Position numbers and translations under genes: made by a program
Assembly (NCBI GenBank): GCA_004535785.1
Contig: SPIB01000001.1
Location: 105,033-169,032, forward strand
Reading direction: 5' to 3'
Length of the DNA: 64,000 nt
Source of the DNA: Gammaproteobacteria bacterium LSUCC0112
GTDB taxonomy: Bacteria; Pseudomonadota; Gammaproteobacteria; Pseudomonadales; Pseudohongiellaceae
The notes under the pieces: model-generated
The model's database searches: none
What the model was told of the DNA's origin: nothing
What the model saw: the letters and a program-made list of their open reading frames with translations, nothing else
Part shown: piece by piece, positions 25,050 through 33,948 of the stretch
Layout: every line of letters starts with the position of its first letter
How positions within the stretch are numbered: position 1 is the stretch's first letter

Positions 25050-26834
25050 TTACTGGACCGACGCAGTCTCAACGGCTGCAGGTTCAGGATCAACATACTG
25101 CCAGCTCACTGAGCCGAAGAACATCTCGTCCCAGCTCTGCAGACCCCACGGTACCAATCGGTTTGGATCCGGGTTCATCTTGTTCTGCGAGGAGTTATCA
25201 AAGGCGCCAACTGCTGTAATCACGGTGCCTGCCGGCACCAGTTTCGGCTCACGCAACTGATAACGTAGCTGCCAGTTGTAGTTATAGTTGGCGATATTGA
25301 TCAGCTCTTCGCTGCTGCCATCTGGATAGGTGGCTTCAAAGCGCATACGTTTGCCACGGAAGTGCATATGTGGCAGGAAAGCGTGCAGGTACGCATCACG
25401 TGGCACAGTGATGGATTGTGATTGCTCAAAATCCGGATCATTGGGCGGAATGTGAGTCCATTCTGGTGTGAAGATACAGGCACACTGACCTGACATGCGT
25501 TTTTCCGGCACCTGATCCTTTGGATAGAACCAGATGCCTATTTTGCTGTTATCCACCGTTTCACGACCATTGGTGGTGTAGTGCAATTGCAGCGCCAACG
25601 CGGAGCCTGCCTTCAACAAACCACCAGTGTTTTCGGGTTCGTGACTGGGCTCAGCACCGGGGATATAAGCGGTGATATTGGCTTCGTCAGCACTGCTGCC
25701 GCCGCCCAGGAATCGACGCTCGCCGTTGGAACCCGGCGGCAGAATGCTGTTCAGCGTATGGTGCAGTACAGTGCGGTCACCGGCGATGTATTGACTGGCG
25801 CGTACCCAACGGTCCTCTGTCAGCCCGTCAAAAGGCACAACCACATTGCGGTAATCCAGCACGCCAGTGGCAGGTATCACCTGCGGTGGCAGTTCAAGAA
25901 TCAGGTCAGGCTCACCAAATGCCCATTCGGTTGCCGGCCACACAAGTTCAGCCAGCGGATCGGCGTCTCCATCACGCTGAGCGCCTTGGGCGATCCAGTG
26001 CAGAATGGTTTGCTGATCTTCCGGGGAAACCGTATAGCTGTTCACAAAATCGCCAACATGCGGGTCAATCTGCCCCGGTGGCATGCGCTTGGTCATCAAT
26101 ACTTCGCGAATCATGGGCGACCAGCCCTGAGCCATGGAATGGCTATCGAGCGCAAACGGCGCGATGCCGCCATCGCGGTGGCAACTTGCGCAGTTCTGCG
26201 CCAATATCGGGGCGACTTCCTTTGAATAGGAAACAGTGCGCGCCATGTTGTGATCACGTGCAGCATATTGAATCGCTTCGCCAGTCACTGCCATCACAGG
26301 GTTACTGACCGTTTGGCCAGCATCTATCTCCGACAGGGCTTTTTCCAGACCACTGACCGGGCCACGGTATACCAGACGGAAGGAACGCGGATCATAAATC
26401 AAGGCTTCGCCAGCGGTTTGTACATTCATGGCTTCAGCAATCAGTTGCGCGTCGTCAATCAGCACAGGAATGGTATCACCAGCCTCTGCCACCGCATCGA
26501 TGACCGAGGCGCGCGATTCGCCCAGCGGGTTCAGCATAAAAAACTGGAAATCATCCTTGTGAGCTGCCTGCAGTGCGGAAAATGTTGGCAGCGCCTGTCG
26601 GAAGGCCGTGCTGCCATTTGCCTGTACCAGCAACACAATCGCTTTGCGATTGTCGTACCAGCTCATATGGTGGAAATAGCCATGCTGATCCAACAGCGAA
26701 AAATCGCCAACGCGAGCGCTGATATCGGCCGCCGGGGTTTGTGCTGAGAGCGGGCCAGCCAACGCAGCAGCGAGCGCAGCGGTGGACAGCAAAGGGACCA
26801 GGCTGAACGCGCGCCTGAACTGACGTTTTTTCAT
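25050..26834 (-). CDS. Secreted redoxin / cytochrome c / copper type II monooxygenase fusion
   Basis: 594 aa with a signal peptide (KKRQFRRAFSLVPLLSTAALAAALAGPLSAQ). Residues about 35-180 resemble a thioredoxin-like/redoxin fold without a CxxC. About 205-290 is a cytochrome-c-like segment with the heme motif CASCH. The C-terminal 290 residues resemble the copper type II ascorbate-dependent monooxygenase C-terminal fold (HHTLNS, LQLHYTTNG, HAFLPHMHFRGKRMRFE). The three-part arrangement suggests a periplasmic oxidoreductase in which heme and copper centres cooperate; the substrate is unknown. It is a single gene facing the AbgT gene, with no obvious operon partner. Confidence 0.8.
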   Translation of the reverse strand: MKKRQFRRAFSLVPLLSTAALAAALAGPLSAQTPAADISARVGDFSLLDQHGYFHHMSWYDNRKAIVLLVQANGSTAFRQALPTFSALQAAHKDDFQFFMLNPLGESRASVIDAVAEAGDTIPVLIDDAQLIAEAMNVQTAGEALIYDPRSFRLVYRGPVSGLEKALSEIDAGQTVSNPVMAVTGEAIQYAARDHNMARTVSYSKEVAPILAQNCASCHRDGGIAPFALDSHSMAQGWSPMIREVLMTKRMPPGQIDPHVGDFVNSYTVSPEDQQTILHWIAQGAQRDGDADPLAELVWPATEWAFGEPDLILELPPQVIPATGVLDYRNVVVPFDGLTEDRWVRASQYIAGDRTVLHHTLNSILPPGSNGERRFLGGGSSADEANITAYIPGAEPSHEPENTGGLLKAGSALALQLHYTTNGRETVDNSKIGIWFYPKDQVPEKRMSGQCACIFTPEWTHIPPNDPDFEQSQSITVPRDAYLHAFLPHMHFRGKRMRFEATYPDGSSEELINIANYNYNWQLRYQLREPKLVPAGTVITAVGAFDNSSQNKMNPDPNRLVPWGLQSWDEMFFGSVSWQYVDPEPAAVETASVQ

Positions 26835-27201
26835 ATCTTCCTCCGGAGTGCCATCTGCAGTGGCAGATGAGCCTTGTTATTCATTGTTATTGTTGGACAT
26901 CCAGCATCGTGCTGAGGTATCCGGGCGGATTCTTCCTGAAGGAGCCCAATCAGGTCGTCTGTCGGAGACTTGATTTTCAAAAGGACTCGGGGACGCTAGC
27001 ACAACAGCGGTCTTACAGCAATGCACCAAAGGTCAGGAAATTGGTGATTTGGGTCAGTTTACTGGTAGAACGCGCCAGAAACACATGCATTTTTGCACTT
27101 GGGAAATGGTGCCTGCTTCGGCTACACTTGAGAACGAACAAGTGTTCTAATTCTGATTCATTTTGTCTCAACAAAAAGTCAAACGACGAGAAGGACCCAT
27201 C
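26835..27201. other. Non-coding region upstream of two divergent genes
   Basis: 367 bp between the copper-monooxygenase start and the thiolase start. Apart from the palindromes at 27124-27147, I see no gene; the short open frames here lack ribosome-binding sites and protein-like composition. It presumably holds the divergent promoters. Confidence 0.6.
27124..27147. promoter_or_regulatory. Overlapping palindromes in the thiolase promoter
   Basis: ACACTTG (27124-27130) and CAAGTGT (27139-27145) are perfect inverted repeats, and GAACA-AG-TGTTC (27136-27147) forms a second palindrome overlapping the right arm. The site lies 55 bp upstream of the thiolase start. The pattern is of the kind bound by TetR-type fatty-acid regulators (PsrA/FadR-like); the regulator is not encoded next to it. 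Confidence 0.5.
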
Positions 27202-28383
27202 ATGAGAGAAGCAGTCATTGTGGCAACCGCCCGAACCCCGATTGGCAAAGCCTATCGCGGTGCATTTAACAATACCGAAGGTCCGACACTGGGTGGCCAT
27301 GCCATTCGTGAAGCCGTCAAGCGCGCGGGCATTGCGCCCCATGAAATTGATGATGTGGTGATGGGTTGTGCCGTTCAACAGGGTACTACCGGCTACAATA
27401 TTGGCCGTCTGGCTGGTGTTGCTGCGGGTCTGCCCAGCAGCGTATCCGGCATGAGCATGGACCGCCAGTGCGCGTCCGGCATGATGGCCATTGCCACAGC
27501 TGCCAAACAGATTATTGTGGATAACATGGACATCGTGGTTGGCGCAGGCATGGAGTCCATCAGCCTGGTGCAGAACGATCATCGCAACAAATTCCGCACC
27601 GTAGACGCCAACGTGGTGGCACTGTCTCAGCACGCCTATATGCCTATGTTGCAGACCGCGGAAATTGTTGCCAAACGTTATGGCATCAGCCGTGAAGCGC
27701 AGGACGAATACAGCTTTCAGAGCCAGCAACGGACCGCTGCCGCGCAAGCAGCGGGCAAGTTTGATCAGGAAATCGCGCCGATGGAATCGTCCATGGGAGT
27801 TGCCGACAAAGCAACCGGCGAAATCAGCTTCAGAACTGTCAAGCTGACCAAAGACGAGGGCAACCGCCCGGAAACAACGCTGGAAGGTCTGTCCAGCCTG
27901 AAACCTGTTATTGAAGGCGGCTGCATCACTGCCGGTAATGCCAGCCAGTTGTCAGACGGCGCCTCAGCCAGCATCCTCATGGAAAGCAAACAAGCTGAAA
28001 AACGCGGTTTAACGCCGCTGGGTGCTTACCGTGGTATGGCGGTAGCCGGCTGCGAGCCTGACGAAATGGGCATAGGCCCGGTATTTGCGATTCCGGTACT
28101 GCTCAAGCGTTTTGGTTTAAAAATGGAAGACATCGGCTTGTGGGAGCTGAATGAAGCGTTTGCTGTGCAGGTACTTTACTGCCGCGACAAGCTGGGCATC
28201 CCCGACGAACTGCTGAATGTGAACGGTGGCGCGATTTCTATTGGTCACCCTTACGGCATGAGTGGTGCGCGTATGGTCGGCCACGCCCTGATCGAAGGCA
28301 AACGTCGCGGCGCCAAATACGTGGTATGCACCATGTGTATTGGTGGTGGCATGGGCGGTGCCGGTCTGTTTGAAGTCTACTGA
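27202..28383 (+). CDS. Acetyl-CoA acetyltransferase / 3-ketoacyl-CoA thiolase
   Basis: 393 aa from ATG 27202, preceded by AGAAGGA. Thiolase hallmarks: [21 protein letters not shown], nucleophile Cys in [49 protein letters not shown], and [16 protein letters not shown]. The sequence resembles FadA/FadI-like degradative thiolases (PYGMSGAR) more than the AtoB-like one at 13.9 kb. The role is beta-oxidation or ketone degradation. It is convergent with the VOC gene, with adjacent stops. Confidence 0.92.
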   Translation: MREAVIVATARTPIGKAYRGAFNNTEGPTLGGHAIREAVKRAGIAPHEIDDVVMGCAVQQGTTGYNIGRLAGVAAGLPSSVSGMSMDRQCASGMMAIATAAKQIIVDNMDIVVGAGMESISLVQNDHRNKFRTVDANVVALSQHAYMPMLQTAEIVAKRYGISREAQDEYSFQSQQRTAAAQAAGKFDQEIAPMESSMGVADKATGEISFRTVKLTKDEGNRPETTLEGLSSLKPVIEGGCITAGNASQLSDGASASILMESKQAEKRGLTPLGAYRGMAVAGCEPDEMGIGPVFAIPVLLKRFGLKMEDIGLWELNEAFAVQVLYCRDKLGIPDELLNVNGGAISIGHPYGMSGARMVGHALIEGKRRGAKYVVCTMCIGGGMGGAGLFEVY

Positions 28384-28815
28384 TCAGACCGCAAAAAGTT
28401 GCGATTCGATATCCCGGAATGCCTTGAACTCCAAGGCATTTCCGGACGGATCCTTAAAGAACATGGTGGCCTGTTCGCCCGCCAGACCCTTAAAGCGAAT
28501 GTAAGGCTCAATCACAAATTCAGTGCCCATGGCACGCAAGCGTTGCTCGAAGTCAGCAAACTCCTCCATCGTCAACACCACACCAAAATGCGGCACAGGG
28601 ACGCCATGCCCATCCACATGATTGGCGTGCTGATGCACCGACCCATCTTTGCCCAGATTCGGATTCAAATGCACCACCAACTGGTGACCAAACAAGTTGT
28701 AGTCAATCCAGTGATCGGAACTGCGTCCTTGCGGCAAGTTCAGGCGCTTGCCATAAAATTCGCGGGCTTCGTCCAGATCACGGACAGGGATAGCCAGATG
28801 AAACGGTCGTAACAT
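28384..28815 (-). CDS. VOC (glyoxalase/dioxygenase-like) protein
   Basis: 143 aa from ATG 28815. A single vicinal-oxygen-chelate module: [24 protein letters not shown] with the first metal-ligand His, [18 protein letters not shown] with the second His, and [14 protein letters not shown] with the Glu. The enzyme may be a dioxygenase or lyase; the substrate is unknown. The ArfB gene lies upstream on the same strand and ends 35 bp before this start, so co-transcription is possible. Confidence 0.85.
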   Translation of the reverse strand: MLRPFHLAIPVRDLDEAREFYGKRLNLPQGRSSDHWIDYNLFGHQLVVHLNPNLGKDGSVHQHANHVDGHGVPVPHFGVVLTMEEFADFEQRLRAMGTEFVIEPYIRFKGLAGEQATMFFKDPSGNALEFKAFRDIESQLFAV

Positions 28816-28850
28816 GGTCGTACTCTCTTGTAAAAATGTTTTACCCAAGT

Positions 28851-29264
28851 TTACTCGGCAATCGGCTTGCCACGTAAGGACTTGATGGTTGATACCTTGC
28901 GCTTTTCATCAAGGCGTTGACGTTTGGCGGCTCTGGGCACCCGTGTTGCGAGACGCGCCGGCGCTACATCACAGGCCGCATCAATCAACGCCTGCAAGCG
29001 CTTGATGGCGTCCTCGCGGTTTTTTTCCTGAGTGCGAAAACGCTGCGCTTTAATGACAATAACACCCTCGGCGTTCATGCGCCGGTCACGCAAAGCCAAC
29101 ACCAAAGCTTTTACATCGTCCGGCAGTGACGACGCATGGACGTCAAAACGCAAATGAATGGCAGATGACACTTTGTTGACATTCTGCCCGCCAGCACCTT
29201 GCGCACGGATCGCATTAAATTCAATCTCGTGAGTTGAAACCTGTTTTGACTGTGATGGCTCCAT
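28851..29264 (-). CDS. arfB: Alternative ribosome-rescue factor ArfB
   Basis: 137 aa from ATG 29264; the frame is open to 29366 but the extra residues are not ArfB-like. The catalytic GGQ is in [13 protein letters not shown], followed by AIHLRFD, and the C-terminal tail is basic ([24 protein letters not shown]), the part that enters the empty mRNA channel. ArfB (YaeJ) hydrolyses peptidyl-tRNA on ribosomes stalled at the 3' end of truncated mRNAs. Confidence 0.95.
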   Translation of the reverse strand: MEPSQSKQVSTHEIEFNAIRAQGAGGQNVNKVSSAIHLRFDVHASSLPDDVKALVLALRDRRMNAEGVIVIKAQRFRTQEKNREDAIKRLQALIDAACDVAPARLATRVPRAAKRQRLDEKRKVSTIKSLRGKPIAE

Positions 29265-29459
29265 TAACCGCGTCCTTTTATGACAGCATATTACCAATAA
29301 GCAAACAATCATCGCCCTGAATTGGTGCAAATATTCCGCAGAAGAACCAAAACGAATCGCACGCAATCAGGGCTCAGCGTTAAAAATGTGCGTCGGAATT
29401 CCCTCATACGCAGAATTAAAATATTTTTTCTTATTTATCAATGAGTAAACCAATCACAA

Positions 29460-29606
29460 AAAAACATGGCACACCTCATGCATTACCTCAAACAAGCATC
29501 AGCATTCCCCTGCTGGTGGCTTGAATGGAATAGACTCTCCCCTTTTCCATTGATGGGTGATACCTCGCCCACGTGTGAGCCAAGCGCTTCACGTGGGCAT
29601 TTTTTT
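29460..29606 (+). ncRNA. Possible small RNA ending at an intrinsic terminator
   Basis: The 416-bp gap between arfB and the nuclease gene holds no credible protein, but on the plus strand it ends in an excellent terminator at 29567-29606. Because arfB runs in the other direction, something else must be transcribed rightward into it. The 5' end is unknown; 29460 is only a guess placed after an AT-rich, promoter-like stretch (29410-29460). No known RNA family is recognised. The short open frame at 29466 lacks a protein-like composition. Confidence 0.3.
29567..29606 (+). terminator. Rho-independent terminator
   Basis: GCCCACGTG (29567-29575) and CACGTGGGC (29590-29598) form a perfect 9-bp GC-rich stem with a 14-nt loop, followed by a run of seven T (29600-29606). 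It is oriented for plus-strand transcripts, 75 bp upstream of the S1/P1 nuclease start. Confidence 0.85.
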
Positions 29607-29680
29607 GCCTGCAATTCGGAGATACGCGACTATACTGCTCTGCTACACTGTGCGCAAACCACAAGACAGGAAGCTTTTAT

Positions 29681-30712
29681 ATGTTGTTAAAGCGCGCAGT
29701 TTTCTCCTCGATCAAGCCTCGTCACCAAACACGCAAACGAGTGCTGGCTTCATTGCAGGCCACACTGCTGGTATTGCTGCCCTTCACAGCACACGCCTGG
29801 GACGCCACCGGACATCGTCTGACAGCCGATGTCGCCTGGGAACTGATGTCCAGCGATACGCGTGAACAGTTCATCACCATCCTGAAGGCACACCCGCGTT
29901 TCGATCAGGACTTTACGGCTAACATGCCTGACAATATCAAGTCAGCCGACAGTGATACCCAGTCTCGTTGGTTGCTAGGTCAGGCGGCGATCTGGCCGGA
30001 TACCGCACGCGGTCTTGAGGGTGACGATCAACAACGTTTTGACAACCCGAACTGGCATTGGATAGATGGTGCCTGGGTACGGGATGAAACCGTGCGACAA
30101 GGCAATGTCTACGTCAATACTGAACCACGCCCGGACATTCAGGGAATCGCTGCCGAGCAGATAAGAGAACGTGCGCATGTCGACAACGTCGCCAATGGAC
30201 TGGATTTTGCAATCTACCAACTCAGAAACGCGACGGACCCGCAGGAGCAAGCGGTTGCGTTGAGTTGGCTGCTGCACCTGATTGGTGATGTCCATCAACC
30301 TCTGCATACCGGTGGACTGGTTTCCGAGCGCCTGTTTCCTGAAGGAGACCGTGGCGGTAATGGTACCCGTGTCAACAACGGAAATCTGCACTCCACCTGG
30401 GACAGAGCCTTGCGTGAGATACCCGTCACTGAATCACTCCCGGCATTGCTTGCGATCGCTACAGAGATGCAATCCAATTCCGATGCGCTGAGTTTTCGCC
30501 CCACGTTCTGGTTACAGCAAAGCCGTGACATTTTGGTGAGCACGGTATACCCACAATCGATCATCGATAATGTGCTGCGCAGCGAAAATACTGGCAGTGA
30601 ACCTGGAACCATTACGCTCAGTGCAGCGTATGAGCAGCAAATGCGCGATATCGCCACCCGGCGAATTGCAGAAGCTGGCGCACGAATAGCTCATACTCTG
30701 GAAAACCTATGA
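29681..30712 (+). CDS. S1/P1 family nuclease, secreted
   Basis: 343 aa. The signal peptide ends at AHA, so the mature protein starts with the Trp that is a zinc ligand in this family (WDATGHRLTADVAWELM). Further zinc-cluster segments: NPNWHWIDGAW, LHLIGDVHQPLHTGG, EGDRGGNGTRV and NLHSTWDRAL. S1/P1 enzymes are trinuclear zinc nucleases degrading single-stranded DNA/RNA, here probably scavenging nucleic acid outside the cytoplasm. The stop overlaps the MipA start (ATGA). Confidence 0.93.
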   Translation: MLLKRAVFSSIKPRHQTRKRVLASLQATLLVLLPFTAHAWDATGHRLTADVAWELMSSDTREQFITILKAHPRFDQDFTANMPDNIKSADSDTQSRWLLGQAAIWPDTARGLEGDDQQRFDNPNWHWIDGAWVRDETVRQGNVYVNTEPRPDIQGIAAEQIRERAHVDNVANGLDFAIYQLRNATDPQEQAVALSWLLHLIGDVHQPLHTGGLVSERLFPEGDRGGNGTRVNNGNLHSTWDRALREIPVTESLPALLAIATEMQSNSDALSFRPTFWLQQSRDILVSTVYPQSIIDNVLRSENTGSEPGTITLSAAYEQQMRDIATRRIAEAGARIAHTLENL

Positions 30713-31578
30713 CACAGCACCACGCGTTGATTGCATTTGCCAGTCTGATGCTGGCAGCAGGCACCTTTTCCGTTGCCGCACAGGCGGCCGAACCGGTGAT
30801 GATTGAAAAACCCTTGTGGGAACTTGGCTTGGGTGGAGGCGTGCTGGTACAACCGCATTACCCCTCGTCCGATGAGTATCAAACCCGGGGACTTGGATTG
30901 CCTTATGTCGTTTATCGCGGCGATATCCTGCGCATCGGAGATGGTGGAGCCGCACGTGCCGTGGCAGCAGAAAATGGCAACTATGAATTATCGTTGTCAT
31001 TTGCGGCGGCATTCGATTCAGAAAGTGACGGTAATGTTTTGCGCGAAGGCATGCCCGATCTGGATTTCATTTTTGAAATAGGCCCGCAACTGGTGTTTAG
31101 TCTGGGCAAATTTGAGTTCAGCGATACCAGTCGTTCCGAACTCCAACTCGCATTGCAGGCACGGGCCGCGTTTTCCACCGACTTTGGCGGTGTTGATCAC
31201 CATGGTTATGTGTTTGAGCCGATGGTTCGTTACCGTCACTACGGCGCGTTTCACCCGCAACTGGAAGCAACTGTATCACTGAAACCTTTGTGGGCGACCC
31301 GCGACGTGCATGGCTACTTTTTTGATGTTGCCAATGAGTTCAGTCAGGTTGATCGCAACACCTATCGTGCGCGTGGCGGCTATTTCGGCACGGGTTTGAA
31401 TTTCTCAGGCACTTGGCACATCAGTAATAAAGCGCGTATGTTTGCCACCGTTCAGACCAGCTTTCATCATGGTGCAAAAAATATTCACAGCCCGCTGTTT
31501 GAAAACAAATTCAACGCGGGATTTGGTCTGGGACTGATCTGGTCTCTGCGCGAGAGTAAACAAAAAGTAATGCGTTAA
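30709..31578 (+). CDS. MipA/OmpV family outer-membrane protein
   Basis: 289 aa with a signal peptide ending VAAQA. The mature protein begins LWELGLGGGVLVQPHYPSSDEYQTRGLGLPYVVYRGDILR, the usual MipA/OmpV opening, followed by alternating beta-strand segments and a C-terminal end FGLGLIWSLRES. The predicted fold is a small outer-membrane beta barrel. It is translationally coupled to the S1/P1 nuclease (ATGA overlap); a joint role in external nutrient handling is possible but unproven. Confidence 0.9.
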   Translation: MTQHHALIAFASLMLAAGTFSVAAQAAEPVMIEKPLWELGLGGGVLVQPHYPSSDEYQTRGLGLPYVVYRGDILRIGDGGAARAVAAENGNYELSLSFAAAFDSESDGNVLREGMPDLDFIFEIGPQLVFSLGKFEFSDTSRSELQLALQARAAFSTDFGGVDHHGYVFEPMVRYRHYGAFHPQLEATVSLKPLWATRDVHGYFFDVANEFSQVDRNTYRARGGYFGTGLNFSGTWHISNKARMFATVQTSFHHGAKNIHSPLFENKFNAGFGLGLIWSLRESKQKVMR

Positions 31579-31597
31579 TCAGCAAGGATGCAACGGC

Positions 31598-32734
31598 ATG
31601 GCGGAACCCTTAAAAAATCTGTACGGCCCGGAGATTCCCCGACGCATCGCCGCGATGATCAGCGAAGCGTATCCGGCCTTCAAGCAACAGGCGTTTCTGG
31701 ATTTTGTGTTGCCCGATTATGAATCACTGGAACTAATGCCGCGTGGCTGGCACATGGCGGATGGTCTGCACCATGCGCTACCTGACAACTACGAACAGGC
31801 CATTGACATCCTGTTGAGTTCATTGCCACCGGCGCGGCCCCATGTCGCGGTGAATTCGGCCACCGAAGATCGCGAAGGCAACACGCTGGCACCGTTTTTG
31901 TTTATGCCGCACACATTTTTTGTGGCGCGTTATGGGCTGCAGCATTTTGATGCGTCGATGCGCGCCCAATACGAACTGACTCAACGCTTTACCGCTGAAT
32001 TCAGCATCCGCCCGTTTCTGCAGCAGCACACCAGCGCGACACTGGCTAAATTGCAAAGTTGGCTGACTGATCCCAGCGAACATGTGCGCCGGTTGGTTTC
32101 GGAAGGCACACGCCCGCGCTTGCCATGGGCGTCACGTTTGCCAGCCTTTCAGAAAGATCCAACACCCGTCATTGCCCTGCTGGATGCCTTAAAAGATGAC
32201 AATTCACTTTACGTGCGCCGCTCGGTGGCCAATAACCTGAACGATATCGGTAAAGACAATCCCGATATCATGCTGGACACGGCAGAGCGTTGGATGCGCG
32301 ATGCGTCAGAGCACCGCGCCTGGGTGGTAAAACATGCGCTGCGGGTCGCGGTTAAGGATGCACATCCACGTGCGCTGGCATTGATGGGTTTCGGTGGCGC
32401 ACCGCTGGTGGATGTGCTGGATGCCACGGTAGCGCCGGCTGTCGTCAGCGAAGGAGACTCTGTGACACTGTCTTGCACACTGCGCAGTCGCAGCAACACC
32501 TCACAATCATTGTTGATTGATTTTGTGGTGCACTACATCAAAGCCAACGGCAGCAGCCGGCCCAAAGTCTTTAAACTCACCTCCTGTGAATTGGCGGCCG
32601 GGGAACAGATACAGCTCAACAAACGCCTGTCTCTGGCAGCCATGACTACGCGAAAGCACTATGCTGGTGAGCATAACGTCGAGCTGTTGATCAATGGACA
32701 AGCGATGGCGCTGGGTAGTTTTCAGCTTAGCTGA
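31598..32734 (+). CDS. AlkC-like DNA alkylation repair protein
   Basis: 378 aa. It appears to match the AlkC family of HEAT-like DNA glycosylases, which act on 3-methyl-cytosine/adenine without flipping the base. The motif VRRLVSEGTRPRLPWASRLPAF lies at about 162-185, the helical repeats continue to about 270, and a beta-rich, Ig-like domain (VAPAVVSEGDSVTLSCTLRS...) fills the C-terminus, as in AlkC proteins that carry an extra Ig-like module. It adds to the AlkA and Ogt alkylation-repair genes at 2-3.7 kb. It is convergent with the FAD oxidoreductase (8-bp overlap of the ends). Confidence 0.85.
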   Translation: MAEPLKNLYGPEIPRRIAAMISEAYPAFKQQAFLDFVLPDYESLELMPRGWHMADGLHHALPDNYEQAIDILLSSLPPARPHVAVNSATEDREGNTLAPFLFMPHTFFVARYGLQHFDASMRAQYELTQRFTAEFSIRPFLQQHTSATLAKLQSWLTDPSEHVRRLVSEGTRPRLPWASRLPAFQKDPTPVIALLDALKDDNSLYVRRSVANNLNDIGKDNPDIMLDTAERWMRDASEHRAWVVKHALRVAVKDAHPRALALMGFGGAPLVDVLDATVAPAVVSEGDSVTLSCTLRSRSNTSQSLLIDFVVHYIKANGSSRPKVFKLTSCELAAGEQIQLNKRLSLAAMTTRKHYAGEHNVELLINGQAMALGSFQLS

Positions 32735-33857
32735 CGATCCGGTGGCGTTTCATAAACGACAGGTCCAGATAATCCTTCCATCGTCCCAGTAACGGTGCAG
32801 ACAATCGACTGCCTATGGCCAAGGTGCCATAACTCATCAGCGCGCCTCCGTCTCCAGTTGCCAGCAATGCCAGCGCATTTTTTTGCGGTTGGTACGGCAT
32901 CAAGGCTTGCGCCTGCAACGTCGCGCGCAGATTGTGCGCCAGTGTTGGACCATGACGTACTGAAAACACACCCGAGCGCACACTGCCCGTGGAGGATGCC
33001 GCATCGCCGGCAGCAAACACCCGCGCATCGCGGCTTCGCAAGTGACTGTCAACCATAATAAACCCCTGGTCATCACACATCAGTCCGGACTGCGCATACC
33101 ACGGCAAGGCGCTGGCACCCGTGGCCAGCACCAGGGCATCAATGCTCTGCAACCGCTGATGACCGGCATACACCTGCTTGTCAGCAATACGATCAACGCG
33201 GCTGTGTTGATAAATCTGAATACCCGCCATTCGCAACCAGTGCTGCGCCCGAGTGCGTAGATGCTGCCCGTGGTTATGCAGCAGCACACCACTGCAGGCA
33301 AGACTCAGTTCACTGTCCGGAAACTGCTGTTTGAGCGCTAAGGCCAATTCAAACGCTGCTGCCCCCCCGCCCAGCACCATGAGTCGAACAGGTGGTTGAT
33401 GCCGCCAATGCTGCCAGTGGCGGATAAATTCAGGGAAAGGTTTGGCAGGCAACACTGTGACCGACCCATCACAGAGGTCTGGCCCCATCGGTCGCGAACC
33501 TGAATTGATGGATAACAACTGATAGTTCACGCGTGCACCATCGTCCAGCGTCAGGTGTTTTTCTCCCGTATTCAGCGCTGTCACCAAGGCCTGCACCAAG
33601 GTAATGCCAAGGCGCTGACACAAGGGCTGCAAGTTGATGGCACAGTCCTCGAGTGCAAAGCGGCCGGCAATCAATCCTGGCATCATGCCTGAGTACCAGG
33701 CTTGTGCGCCGGCGCTGATCAGTAACGTGCCGGTTGGTGGCTGCCAGCCCTGCTGCAACCACATACGCATCATCACCAGATGCGCATGCCCGGCGCCCAC
33801 CAGCACCAACGGGCTCGTGTGTGCAGGCAACATCGACTCGACGGCAGACAAAGTCAT
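32727..33857 (-). CDS. FAD-dependent pyridine nucleotide-type oxidoreductase
   Basis: 376 aa. The N-terminal FAD motif is LVLVGAGHAHLVMMRMW (GxGxAH), a second nucleotide-binding motif is VLGGGAAAFELALALK, and the C-terminal FAD segment is VFAAGDAASS. This resembles NDH-2-like oxidoreductases and in particular the oxidoreductase domain that in some bacteria is fused to selenophosphate synthase SelD; no SelD domain is present here. The substrate is unknown. It is divergent from the threonine aldolase gene with a short gap. Confidence 0.82.
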   Translation of the reverse strand: MTLSAVESMLPAHTSPLVLVGAGHAHLVMMRMWLQQGWQPPTGTLLISAGAQAWYSGMMPGLIAGRFALEDCAINLQPLCQRLGITLVQALVTALNTGEKHLTLDDGARVNYQLLSINSGSRPMGPDLCDGSVTVLPAKPFPEFIRHWQHWRHQPPVRLMVLGGGAAAFELALALKQQFPDSELSLACSGVLLHNHGQHLRTRAQHWLRMAGIQIYQHSRVDRIADKQVYAGHQRLQSIDALVLATGASALPWYAQSGLMCDDQGFIMVDSHLRSRDARVFAAGDAASSTGSVRSGVFSVRHGPTLAHNLRATLQAQALMPYQPQKNALALLATGDGGALMSYGTLAIGSRLSAPLLGRWKDYLDLSFMKRHRIVS

Positions 33858-33948
33858 GGTCAGAATTTCACTCCAGGATTACACTGATGCCATCATCTTA
33901 CCTGTTAAATCCCAACCCGACATGGGTTACGACACTGGAATACACTGC

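Noticed and set aside
26867-27205. 112-residue open frame before the thiolase gene
   Set aside because: Overlaps the palindromic promoter region and the thiolase start; composition is not protein-like and no ribosome-binding site is seen.
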